A DNA stretch of 64,000 nucleotides from Rosa chinensis (Eukaryota; Streptophyta; Magnoliopsida; Rosales; Rosaceae), in contig NC_037093.1 in assembly GCF_002994745.2 (NCBI RefSeq), positions 15,449,555-15,513,554 of the forward strand, given 5' to 3'. This document shows, piece after piece, positions 12,177 through 22,949 of the stretch (positions within the stretch are counted from its first letter, which is position 1; each line of letters begins with the position of its first letter). A program made the position numbers and the translations under genes. A model generated the notes under the pieces. The model was not told where the DNA came from. It did not search any database and was given only the letters and a program-made list of their open reading frames with translations.

Positions 12177-13224
12177 GGTAAGGCAAGGCAATCAAAGACA
12201 GTAAACAACCCAAAACAAAGCCCTCCACTTTCTCCCCTTTTGCCTTTCTACAAATCTGATCAACAGCAGAAAACCAAACTCCCGATTGTTCGTCTTCGCT
12301 TCTGAAAATCAATCTAAACCCTCAAATCCAGAAATACCCAATTCGCAGCCTTTTTGACAAAAACCCAAAATCAGCTCTCTCGTTCTTGCTCTGATTCTTC
12401 TTTCTCGGTTTTTTTTTTCCTCCTTTTCTTTTCCTGTCTTTTCCTAAACCTACGGGATATCACAGGGAGCTTGGACTGGGTTAACCCTAATTTGGAAATT
12501 TAAAACCCACGAATCGAAATTTTTGAATAACCTCTCTCAATATAGCTGGAGTTTTGGACTTTTGCGGAAAACAATATGATGAGTATTTATAAATAATTTT
12601 TTTTTTTTTAAATTAAATCCGGCATATCGAGCCATCTAGACTAAACAGAGACTAAGCGTCTGCTCGAGAAGGATTTTTAAAATATTGCCTCGTGGACGTT
12701 GGTGACGGAGATTTATCTCCTCGCCGTGTTTGAAAATTGTTGGACTCAGTAATGTCTTGGAAAGGGTCTTGATCGAAGCAATAGTCATAGCGTGTGATAT
12801 GTGGGCTAGGGGTTGTCCAAACGGATTTGGCACACACATCTTTCAAAGCTAATTTCTTCAATTTCAGATCATGTCATGGCCAGAGTCGTGAGCTCACAAG
12901 TGTTGATTTTTAACGACACAATCACATGATAATTATCTTTGAAAAAATAAGGAGTATAATTGATACTCATTCTTTACGACAGACTCCCTCAGTGTATATG
13001 TGTATTGGAAAAGATTCGAGATGAGGTCACAAATACATGCAGCTAAAGAGGCTGAACATGTAGTGGCACGAGTCGTGTTTTTAAATATCGGTATCTTTGT
13101 ATATATCGGTACTTTGAAAAAGGGAGATATCGGGGATACAGGGTAACAAAATGTCGTTTTTGAAAAAAGTCAATTTATTAGAAATTTAGAACTACATATA
13201 AATACATATGAATGTCAACTTCAT

Positions 13225-14245
13225 CTACATCCAAAAAGAGACTCTAGGCGGTTGAAAAGCCGCTCGCTGGTCTACGAAAATGCAATAATTAGAGCAAGAC
13301 ATATGACCCATATAGTGCGAATTGTAGTGATGAACATGATAGTTATAGATCTCTTTAGAGTTGCCGACTGTTTCCCCTATAAGGGGATAATAAGGATGAA
13401 CCCAACTGCATGACTGCTCATATACTTCTCCATATTGATTATATCCATAAGCATCATAACCAAATTGATTGCTGCCTTCATGAGATTCATTTGAGATCTC
13501 ACTGCGCTCTGTGCCTAAACTGATAGAGTCAAAACTTAAGGCAATTGAAGAAACATCAGATGGGGTACTTTGATCATCAGTTGCACCTCTAGTCCTCCTC
13601 CCATATCGGGTCTTCTCTTGAGCACCATGACCAGCTGTTCTCACTCCGTGGTCTTCATCTTGGGTGGTATGATCAAAATTACCTTCACAGGTAAATTGGA
13701 ATCCTTCATCCACAGAAGATTGTCCATAGTCATATCTTTCACCTCCACCACCTGTTCCGCTTTCACCCTCTCCACTATCATCAGAACTATCTGGAGTTGC
13801 TGTACCACCCCACGCATTATCACTATCTGAATTATCTTCTGGGTTTTTAACAACTTCTTCAGATAAGACTCTCTCTACGTTGATTCCAACATTAGTTGCA
13901 GTTTCTATAACTTGTGGAAGAGGTCTTCCAGCTTCATCATTGAGGTGTGCAGGCATAATCCAATCATGAAGTGGATCAATGCCATTATCAAGCGGCTCGC
14001 TTGCAACATGAAGTAGATCTATATAGTTGTTTTCATTGACCACATTATTCTTTGCCTGTTTATCTCGCAGCCGCAGCTTCATGTTGCAGTAGCAGTATAC
14101 AAGATTTTCCAACTTCTGATATGCCAAACGGTTCCTTTGCTTGGTATGAATAATAGCAAATGTACTCCAATTTCTCTCACACGCAGAAGAAGAAGCCGTT
14201 TGTGCCAAAATACGCATTGCAATTTTCTACATGCTTGGTGCAGAA
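13225..14245 (-). pseudogene. hAT-type transposase C-terminal region, split by an LTR insertion
   Basis: The frame encodes a hAT dimerisation-type segment (AQTASSSACERNWSTFAII, then YQKLENLVYCYCNMKLR) followed by an acidic, Gly/Ser/Tyr-rich tail with no known domain. Upstream coding sense continues on the far side of the LTR element at about 16821-16850 (ADWWAQCGY), and an in-frame TAG sits just before the insertion point at about 14232. So both a stop and a 2.6-kb insertion disrupt it. The ATG at 14217 is an internal Met, not a start. N-terminal zinc-finger and DDE parts are not recognisable in 16850-18075. Confidence 0.8.
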
Positions 14246-14579
14246 TGTTGGAAATTTTGATTGTGTATTTCAAAATACTTTGTGTAACTCCCAATGCTTT
14301 GTAAAACTATTTACTATACATTTATGCTTAAACGTTACTACTTCATTATGTTCATAATATTAGGGCATATTAAGGTTACGGGAGTTACGATATTCCAATA
14401 ATTATCTTATTAAATTTGCATAATATCTCTAAGCCTTTTCATCTACTATATATACCTATCACTTCTTGGTCTTACATACACAGTGAAATTCATTATCTTC
14501 TATAGTCCTCTCCGTAGCCATTTCTCTAGAAATGAAATCCGGTGACGAAAATAGCATCCATCAACCAAATTTTCCAACA
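14246..14579 (+). repeat. 5' LTR (334 bp) of non-coding LTR element 1
   Basis: Starts TGTTGGAAATTTTG and ends TTTTCCAACA. Differs from the 3' LTR by only a handful of substitutions, so the insertion is young. It contains a TATATATACC box near 14450 followed by transcript-like sequence. Confidence 0.92.
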
Positions 14580-14787
14580 ATCTTAAGAGTAGATTTCGCC
14601 CCTCGGAGACAATGTCTCGGTGTAGCAGGTTTGTGGCGCCCTACCCTCCAGGGTACAACAACCGTTAATCCTTGTAAGCGTACACTCGCAAACTTGGATC
14701 CTAGAAATGCTTGATTTTTTCCTTTGGTATTATGGAAGAGTAAGAACAAGGAACACTCTAGAATATGTATGAACTCACTAGAGAAAT

Positions 14788-15640
14788 GTTGCCTTTGGAT
14801 TATTGTTTCTTCAGAAATAATAAAGTTGTTGCCTCTCAATATTTCCAGTGCCTCTTGATTAAGATGATGCCTCGGTTGCCTGAAAAATAAATGTGTTATC
14901 ATGAATAATGCATTGAGAAATTATTTTGTCAATTTTACATTGACGGTTGCCTATGGCAATTTGATGCCTTGGTAGATTAATGTCCCTACGGTTGATGTCC
15001 TCGAAAAGAAAAGAAAAAAATAATAATGTTGCCTTAAAGTTTGGTCACAAGTAATAAAGGTTGCCTCATTTACATCTTGAATGATGAATCGGATCCTATC
15101 CTATGGATTAGATATAACGGTTGCCTCGATACTTTAATGGTAATGAACATGGTACATTGCCTTGAGAATTTGGTTACCAAGAAAATAGTTGCCTAATTCT
15201 ATATTATCGGTGCTTCCGGATATAATGCAGAGACAACAAGTCTCTAAACATGGTTCCCTAGCCATATTTGCTCAGATGGAGCATATGCTGCCTTAAGGTT
15301 TTGGGTTGCCTTTCGAATTTTCGTTGCCTTTCGGTCAATGTTGCCTCAAAAGTTTTTATTCACTGACGCCTCGATATTGCCCCTTATGTTGATGCCTGAA
15401 AAAACTATCACATTAATTGCTGTGTTCGGTTTGCTTTGAGAAAATGGACATTCGATGTACCTCCATGATCAAATTTAGTTTTGATCAAGAATAAAGAGAC
15501 ATTTGATGGCTCCAAATGTGGGTGTGACTAAGGTATCCGAAGTCACGAAATCGGTAAATATTGTTGCCTATTAAATTCCCAAGTCCTTGACATGCGAAGA
15601 TTCATTGCCTAAATATATATGGCTTGATATAATCTTGCCT
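14788..15640 (+). repeat. Dispersed GTTGCCT heptamer cluster in internal domain of LTR element 1
   Basis: Exact GTTGCCT begins at 14788, 14828, 14875, 14946, 15028, 15060, 15120, 15188, 15305, 15323, 15340 and 15563. Further TGCCT variants (GATGCCT, ATTGCCT, CTGCCTT) lie between them. By chance one 7-mer would be expected about 0.05 times in this length. Spacing is irregular and surrounding sequence differs, so this is not a simple tandem array. Confidence 0.85.
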
Positions 15641-16486
15641 ATATAAGCTTGAGGTCAATTCAGACAAACTCAAAAAATGTGGGGGTCAAGGAAAGACAAG
15701 AAAAAATGGGCTCTTATATCTAAGTGAGATTGGATAACTAAAAATCCAATGAAGATTACTTATTGTTGAGATTATTCAACAAGCGGTGTAGGTCAGAGTT
15801 AATTTTGGACAATAATCTGACAAAACCACTAGGCTAAAGGCCGAAGCTGGTGGTTAATACATCGAGGGGGATGAGATTATGCCTATAACAAAGGTCAAGA
15901 GTGATGGTAATTACCCAACCTATGTGAATGGCGATCCCAGGAAGTAGGTTCATATGGGTAATAACAAGTCACTTGTTGATCAGTAACACACTATCAAATT
16001 AAACTTTGAGTCCATCCCTATGATGCATAGATAGTGCTTTAACTGGAACGTATAAGGATGAACTTTGTTCTTAATAAGTACCATAGCCCTTAAACATGGG
16101 TGGTGTGTTTGATTCCAGTACACACTTGATGGACTTACCTATATGAGTGTGGAAGTGGGGCCGCTTCCTATGAAACTTGGGCAAGTCTTCTAGAGCACTC
16201 ATAAATATCCAGGTAGGGGTGTATGGCCTATTCGTACCCACCCGCGGAAAATGCTTGATTTCGAGAGTTGAATGTGGATGGTAGTTCTCTGATTCATATT
16301 AAGAAACTTTGGTTCATAGAAAATTTAATTTTCACCAAATTTTTGTGGATCACAATTATTTATCCTATGGCTGATTCATAGTCCAAAAGACACCAGTTCA
16401 GAAGCATTGAATTCTCATTTTCCTTTGGCACTCTATAATTTCCTTGTTCAGTTAGTAGCTTCCGTATTTTGAAATATGTGGGGGAT

Positions 16487-16820
16487 TGTTGGAAATTTTG
16501 ATTGTGTATTTCAAAATACTTTGTGTAACTCCCAATGCTTTGTAAAACTATTTACTATACATTTATGCTTAAACGTTACTACTTCGTTATGTTCATAATA
16601 TTAGGGCATATTAAGGTTACGGGAGTTACGATATTCCAATAATTATCTTATTAAATTTGCATAATATCTCTAAGCCTTTTCATCTACTATATATACCTAT
16701 AACTTCTTGGTCTTACATACACAATGAAATTCATTATCTTCTATAGTCCTCTCCGTAACCATTTCTCTAGAGATGAAATCCGGTGACGAAAATAGCATCC
16801 ATCGACCAAATTTTCCAACA
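16487..16820 (+). repeat. 3' LTR (334 bp) of non-coding LTR element 1
   Basis: Same length and ends as 14246-14579, preceded by the purine tract GTGGGGGAT and followed by the target duplication CAGAA. Confidence 0.92.
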
Positions 16821-16910
16821 CAGAATACCCACATTGTGCCCACCAATCAGCTGTAAAGCTACTACAATAAGTTATTGCTATAGTAGATCAACATTTTCTA
16901 TTAAAGAAAT

Positions 16911-16931
16911 TATGTGTGTGTGTGTGTGTGT
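16911..16931. repeat. (TG)n microsatellite
   Basis: About ten TG units inside the degenerate hAT. Confidence 0.9.
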
Positions 16932-17654
16932 TTTAATGTATACATATACCACAAACCTGTTTTTCTGGTTTCTCTTGTTTTTCTTGCTATGGTTGACCCA
17001 AATGATTCCTTTGCATCTCTAAAGCATACAATCTGCATTAACCATTTGAAAATTGGTCATTTATAATCCCAAACTTTTTTAAGGTTGTCATCAATAAGAA
17101 GTTACTTCATCCACAAACGTATTCGCAATTTCTCCATTTATGTTAAATTGTTCGACAACTGTTGCCAGAGAGTTTGTGAAACGTGTGCTATGACCAACAT
17201 CAGGTCGATAATGAAAATTTGGGTTTAAGAAATGTGCTACAAACAAGAAACCAAAAAGTTATATAGTATAGATCTTCATCTAACTAAGTAATTATCAAGA
17301 TACAAACGTATTTCGAGATAGAGAAATAATACCTGCTGCATGCAATGGTTGACTTAATGTGTTATCCCATCGATTATTGATGATTTTAAGCACTCATTTC
17401 TTTCCTCTCATCTGTGATATTTGTTGTTTCACTCTTTCAAACATATCATATAATATGGGCATGGTTGGCTGAATTTCTGTGTCAACAATTCAAAGAATCT
17501 CATACAATGGCTTATAAATTTTAATAATTGAACCTTTATGGCTTTATCTTCTTTTTATTATTCAACTACAGAGTTACAAACTACATACAGAGTTACAGAC
17601 ATTGTCACAGACTACACAGTACCAAATCTCTCCTCACACAAATTTGCATTTAGA

Positions 17655-17860
17655 CTTTTAGAGAATTACTTCTCACCCAAAATCGCCTTGAGGGTATTTC
17701 TCCAATTCTCCTCACCTAGATTCGCCATGAGGAGATTTTTTTCCTCACCTAGATTCGCCTTGAGGGGATTTTCTACTCACCTAGATTCACCTTGAGGGGA
17801 TTTTTCCTCACTCAGATTTGCCTTTAGGAGATCTCTCTTCACACAGATTTTTATTTAGAG
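17655..17860 (+). repeat. Tandem repeat of ~33-bp CTCACCTAGATTCGCC units
   Basis: About five to six diverged units built around CTCACCTAGATTCGCCTTGA followed by GGGGATTTTT. The array lies near the 5' end (minus sense) of the degenerate hAT. No coding frame on the minus strand was recognised through it. Confidence 0.75.
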
Positions 17861-18083
17861 AATTACTGAGTTTTTTTTTTTTTTTACCTCAAATTTTACA
17901 GATATTTCTTCACTTTATCGGGGATATATCGCAAATATCTAATATATCGGGGATATTTGACGATGTCGGAGAAATTTCGCATAAATGGTAAAAGATAAGA
18001 TATTTACCCCCCTAGATATATCGGTCCGTCGAAAAAAGGAGATATCGGATATATCGCAGATATTTAAAACCTTGGGCACGACT

Positions 18084-18406
18084 AGATTGTACAAACCTTT
18101 CTCAACATGATGAGGAAGAAGATTTTGGGATTTTTTTTTGTTAGATGTATGTAGCTAGGAGTTTTTTTTTTTTTTTTTTTTTTTAAGTAGGAGTTGTTAA
18201 TATGCGACTTTTTTTTTTTTTTGATGACTTGTTAGTATGCGACTTTTGTGTGCATGTTTAAGAGTTTTTTGTTGAATGTATTGTGTTTGATGAACTTTTT
18301 TAAAGCTTATTAGGATCTTTTCATCTTGCCAGAAGGTCTTTTATTGCAAGATAATAACCACCAAAGAGACTTAAATAGAGGAAGTTGGGTTTAAACTCAC
18401 TAGTTC
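18084..18406 (+). repeat. Left arm of inverted duplication, second block
   Basis: Inverted match to about 39745-40070 in the right arm, with differing poly-A/T run lengths. Lies between the two hAT insertions. Non-coding. Confidence 0.85.
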
Positions 18407-19281
18407 TAGGGCTGGGCACGGTCCCAGACCGACACTGTTTTTACAGGGACCGGGACCCAGACCGGGACCGGGAGAGGAAGTTCGAGCCGGGCTTGGACAT
18501 GTAGAACACCGGGACCGGCCTCAACCCGGACCGAGAATATTCGGGCCGATTCCTCCGGGTTTTCGGTTCATGACAGAGTTAGCAGAAGTACTGCATTTTG
18601 GCACCAAAACTGTCCAGTCTGTCCTGCTGCCTGAAACTGTCCTGCATTTTGGCCTGCTGCCTGCTGCTGTTTAAAACATGCTTGGCATCAAAAGTTCAAA
18701 AATCCAAGAGTAAACTGTAAACAAGTAAACATCAAGGATATACAACACAACTACATAAGTATAAAACTATAAAACTATAAATACTGCAAATCTGCAATGA
18801 GAAGTAAGAAGTTGAGAACACAATGAGAACAATCTCAATCCACATGTGCAGCAAGAAAACAATCAACAAGACAACAACAGTTACAACACAATAACTTATT
18901 AACTCAAATACTCAATAAGCCACGAACTTCAGGAGACACCAAGTTCACTCAAATGCTCAATAAGTAAATAACTGAAATAAGCAATGCAATTCTCCAACTC
19001 AGCAACTCTCATTGTCTCAACAAAGAAAACAAATTAAAAATCCGATGAAGAAGTCAAGAAACAAATCAACAATTCCATGTTGAATGCTATGCAGCTGCTC
19101 TTCAGCCTCTTCTTCTCCTTTCATTTTTTTTCCCTACAGAAAATCACAAATACACAATTGACAATTCAGTGGAGGAAGATAATGACACAATGTATTACAA
19201 CAATACAAGTTATACTTGAATCCAATGAAACTTAGTAGGACTAAAAACAAAAAAGCCAGTAAGGCACACATTTTGAATTTT

Positions 19282-21936
19282 TTATATACCTTTAGATTTT
19301 CTTGATGGCAGCAGCACCTGTTTTGCAGACTTTGAGGTTCCAGCAGCTCCTGTTGAGGGAGTCGCAGCAACACTTTTTTTGGAGGCTTTTGCAAACCTGG
19401 AGGTTCCAGCTCCTGTTGTTGGGTCATCTTCACTTTCGACAGCTACTTGTTTTCCCTTTGCTACATCTGCAACAAGTGAAACAACATGTACAATAAGTGA
19501 AAGTCAAAGACCATCTAAAAAAAAAGTAAACAACAATCAAAGCAACTCAGCAAGCATACCTCTTTCCATTTTTTCATAAAACTCAAGCTCTTCTAGGCTT
19601 GGATAATATTCAATGTCGGATTGATCTCGTTTTTTGATCCAATTTTGCAAACAAATCAATGCTTCCACAGTTGTAGGAGTTAAAGAACTCCTAAAAGGGT
19701 CAATGACTCTCCCACCGGTACTGAATGAGGACTCAGATGCAACCGTACTCACTTGGATTGCAAGTACATCCCTTGCAACAAGAGCAAGGTTTGGATATTT
19801 GCAGCCGTTTATCTTCCACCAATCAAGCAGCTGCCATTCATCATCTTTGGGATTCTCCATAGGATCAAGTAGATACCTGTCAACTTCACTCTCAACAACG
19901 ACTTCGTCCGATTCAGCTAGAGCTCTTTGCCAACCTTCTAACATCTCAGCCATTTTCCCGGACATTTTCGTGGTCTTCTCCTTGGACTTGGACTTGGACT
20001 TGGAAGATGTGGCTGTTGCTTTTGTGCTGTTAGAAACGACGCAGCTTGTTGTAGTGCTGCTCCTAGAACTTCTAGACTTTGAAGAGGCATTGCTTGATGA
20101 TCTATAAAGATCAGTTAAGGATACCAACAGCTCCTTCACTTCATTGGCCTTGGCCTTTGCTTCGGCAGCATCAAACTGGAGATGAGTTAAACATATGTGA
20201 CTAATGTTTTTCAACTTGAACCTAGGATCCAATACAAGGGCAACTAACAGCAACTGATTCATATCTTCAATCGTTCCAAAATACTTCCTAAATTTTGCTC
20301 TCATCTTCACTGCCATCTCCATCATTAGCTCTTCAGTTTCACTTCCATCACTCATATCCGAAGGCACAAAGAGTGCATCAATCTCCGCTTCGATTGCTAC
20401 AATGTCATGAAAAGCTTTATGAGCAGTGGGGTGTTTGGTTGCACTGATTCTCATTGTCACATCATAAAAACCCCTCAAGAACTTCACAAAGATTTCAGCT
20501 TTATCCCAATCTACTTTTACTGGTGGCCCAACTCTTTTTCTTGGTTGAACTGATTTTCTTTGAACTTGTATTTCAGTCTCTTCTTCCTCCTCAACCTCTT
20601 CATCTTCATCAAAATAGTCTTTGTACTTATTTTCTTCCTCATCACTCATCCGATCAAAAGCTGGCTTCACCTCCAAAGCTATGTCAAGCATCAAAAACGT
20701 GGAATTCCATCGCGTTGGAACATCCAAAGCTGGAATTTTTTTAGAATCTATGTGGCCTTCAAGCGTCTCCTTTTCAACACACACCTTGAAGCAATCCAAT
20801 CTGTTAGAACTACTTCTAATATATTTGACGGCATTTCGGATTGCAGCACAGCTTCTATCCATAATTCTCAAACCAGCCCTAACTATAATGTTCAAGATGT
20901 GAGCCAAACACCTCACATGCATGAACTTGCCACCAAACATTGGGGGGTTCTTCCATCCAGCCATCTTCCTTTGTAGATACTCGATTGCCACCTTATTTGC
21001 ACTAGCATTATCAACAGAGACTGTCAAAACCTTGTCTATCCTCCATTGCAGCAAACATGTCTCTAACAACTTTCCAATTGTGTTGCCCATGTGATTGGGA
21101 ATTACACAAAAGTTCAAGATTCTTTTGTGCAAATTCCAACCACAATCTATGAAGTGTGCTGTTAACACCATATAGTTGATGTTCTGTACAGATGTCCAAG
21201 TATCTGTTGTTAAGCACACTCTATGGTTCCTTAAAACCATCCGAAGCTCTTCTTTCTTCTCCTCATACATCTCCAAGAAACACCTCACTATTTTTCTCCT
21301 AGAAGGCACCTCAAATCGAGGAATTGCTACCTTGCAAAACAACCTAAACCCTTCATTCTCAATGTGACTAAATGGCAGTTCATCAATAACTATCATTTGA
21401 GTCGCAGCTTTGACACAAGCTTCTTGTGACCACCCTTTATTCACCTTCAAGCTAGGATCAACTCCACCATCACTAATCAATAGTTGCTGTGTGTCTTCTA
21501 AATCCTCCCTTCCAGGATACTTTTTACACACCTTTTCGATATGTCTACGCAAAGTACTTGTACCATTAAACGAAGAATCAGCAGCAAGGTCAGCGGCGCA
21601 ATACTTGCATTTTTCCCGTTTCTCAAATCCACATTCCTCTTTCTTCCCATCTTTTTCAATGTAGAGTGTTCTGTCATACTTCTCGTAATGATTCCATACA
21701 TTTGACCTCGGGGCAGCCTTCTTTGTTTTATTTTCTCTTCTTCTCTTTTTCGGCTCACCTCGGGATGCCTTAGTTGGAGTTGGAGCTTCATCTACATGCT
21801 CTTTGGCAGCTGTAGCTTCTGGTTCCTTGTTCTCAAGTTGCTGACACATAGCTACTACATCATTCCCAACTGCTTCATCTTTCTCACCATCAGAATGAGA
21901 ACTCAATGAGTGACTTGAATCACTTGAGGTTGCCAT
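19282..21936 (-). CDS. hAT transposase (BED zinc finger, hAT dimerisation), two exons
   Basis: Cut-and-paste transposase. I take ATG at 21936 (MATSSDSSHS); a longer open frame reaches 22002 but only from a TTG. Exon 1 is 21936-19560 and ends at a GTATGC donor; exon 2 is 19466-19282 after TTGTTGCAG. Joined they give 854 codons including the stop, in frame. Features: an acidic then Lys/Arg-rich N-terminus, a BED-type finger (CKYC...RRHIEKVC) near residues 75-135, LTTDTWTS and VSVDNASANK regions of the RNase H-like core, PTRWNST, an Asp/Glu-rich insert, Ser-rich and Lys-rich linkers, and a C-terminal dimerisation region (WWKINGCKYPNLALVARDVL ... SSFSTGGRVID). Without splicing the frame ends at 19537. 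No stop or frameshift seen, unlike the other transposon genes here. Confidence 0.9.
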
Positions 21937-22335
21937 CAAGTCTGAAAGAATGAAATTGTAGCACAAAGCCAGGAAAAGGATAATCCCATCAGCCAAATAC
22001 AAATGGTTTCAAGTTTCAACAAAATCGAAATACAAAGTTACAAACCAACTCAGAAGTGAGAACAGAGAGATCACAATTTACAAATTTACAATTTACAAAC
22101 CAACTCATTCTCTGAACAGACAGATAACAAGCAAAACTGTTAAACTGTTAACAAGCAATGCATTTCTGAGAAAACAGAGGTGAGATTCAGAGATTACAAT
22201 CCAAGTGCAAAATCGAAAACAAAATCCAAGTGCAAAATCGAAAGCAAAATCCAACAATCCAATTGCAAATCGAATAGACTGGTGGTCGAGAAGAGTACCT
22301 AGAGTCCTAGACTGGTGGCCGGAAGCCTGGGGTGT

Positions 22336-22572
22336 TTCGTTCTACAGCTCGAGGCGGAGGTGAGAGGCGGAGCTGAGAGCCGATCGATTTGGGTGAAAAT
22401 GTGAGAGGCGGAGCTGAGACTCTGAGATCCGATCGATTCATCGATTTGGGTGAGAGGCGGAGCTGAGAGCCGATTGATTCATCGATTTGGGTGAGAGGCG
22501 GAGCTGAGAGCCGATCGATTTGGGCGAGAGAGTCGAGAGACTCAGAGGTGAGAGGCGATCGATTTGGGAATG
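22336..22572. repeat. Minisatellite upstream of hAT transposase
   Basis: About five to six copies of a 25-45-bp unit based on GATTTGGGTGAGAGGCGGAG and GCTGAGAGCCGATCGATT, with CGATCGATT and TCATCGATTT variants. It lies between the transposase start and the element's end, so in the likely promoter or leader. CpG/GATC-rich compared with surrounding DNA. Confidence 0.8.
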
Positions 22573-22865
22573 TCGTATAGGGTTGACCTCTTTACCGTTT
22601 TCGTACCAATCTGCTGTGGTCATGTCTATACTATTAGTATAGACTTCGATAAATATCCTATAAATGGAAGACAAGTGTAGCATTCGGGTTTTCCGGTCCA
22701 CAAATTCAGCGAAAGTAAAGGACCGGGACCGGACCGGGAATTATGAGTGCTGGGACCGAACCGGCAAGTTTCACTCATTTTCAATTTAAAACCCGACCCG
22801 AACCAGCCGGTCAGGGTCGGTTCTGTTCGATTTTGCGGGTTTTCGGTCAATTATGCCCACCCCTA

Positions 22866-22909
22866 ACTAGTTCCATACTGGTGTCAACCCCCTGAACTTT
22901 GGGCCTAAA
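22866..22909 (+). repeat. Inner end of the left arm of the inverted duplication
   Basis: Reads ACTAGTTCCATACTGGTGTC then CCCCCTGAACTTTGGGCCT, the inverse of 39697-39755. The match stops after TAAAA near 22909, about 22 bases into the terminal repeat of the element at 38076-39722; beyond it the CACTA remnant begins. Confidence 0.8.
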
Positions 22910-22949
22910 AAATACACCGTACCATATCAGAAGCACTTAAGAGTATAAA

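Larger units (their letters stand above)
8715..13073 (+). repeat. Left arm (main block) of large inverted duplication
   Basis: This block is the inverted complement of about 40070-44440. Paired positions sum to roughly 53,130 (for example the DPH3 start 10983 pairs with 42146). It holds one DPH3 copy, its 5'-UTR intron, 3' region and upstream sequence. Identity looks high throughout with scattered substitutions and small indels. The arm continues at 18084-18406 and 22866-22909 after removal of two transposon insertions that the right arm lacks. The outer edge is near 8715, where matching to 44440 stops. Confidence 0.9.
14246..16820 (+). mobile_element. Non-coding LTR retrotransposon (2.58 kb), member 1
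   Basis: Two 334-bp direct repeats with TGTTGG...CCAACA ends flank a ~1.9-kb internal region. The target duplication CAGAA is at 14241-14245 and 16821-16825. A purine-rich GTGGGGGAT precedes the 3' LTR, giving plus orientation. The internal region has no gag or pol frame, so movement would need proteins from another element. The base after the 5' LTR is not the usual TGG of a tRNA primer site: it reads AATCTTAAGAG. The interior shows a dense GTTGCCT motif (see repeat entry). It resembles the element at 58403-61114 in its PPT and internal sequence. It sits inside a hAT transposase gene. Confidence 0.92.
13074..18075 (-). mobile_element. Degenerate hAT-like transposon inserted in the left arm
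   Basis: Inserted at a site that is intact in the right arm near 40070. Flanking 8-mers are GCACGAGT (13066-13073) and GCACGACT (18076-18083), one mismatch. Termini are imperfect inverted repeats around GTTTTTAAATATCGG on the left and the complement of a GGTTTTAAATATC-type end on the right; ATATCGG/GATATATCG motifs are repeated near both ends. It encodes only a hAT transposase C-terminus (13225-14217) and is itself interrupted by an LTR element at 14246-16820. Confidence 0.8.
18407..22865 (-). mobile_element. Near-complete hAT transposon, 4.46 kb
   Basis: Ends TAGGGCTGGGCACGG and the inverse of TAGGGGTGGGCAT; the 8-bp target duplication ACTAGTTC is at 18399-18406 and 22866-22873. The empty site in the right arm (near 39755, in inverse) reads ACTGGTTC. 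Subterminal regions carry many GGGACCGG/CCGGGAC-type motifs on both sides, likely transposase-binding sites. The transposase gene on the minus strand appears uninterrupted, so this element could be active or recently active, and could mobilise the small relative at 7726-8568. Confidence 0.93.

Noticed and set aside
12652..12861. ORF MKKLALKDVC... and its partner at 40277-40639
   Set aside because: Present in both arms but the two frames diverge by indels and match no domain I know; likely non-coding upstream sequence.
17655..17860. CRISPR-like spacing of repeats
   Set aside because: Plant context, diverged adjoining units without unique spacers of constant length; an ordinary tandem repeat.
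22438..22850. Minus-strand ORFs over the hAT right end
   Set aside because: They translate the minisatellite and GGACCGG-rich subterminal repeats and have no coding support.
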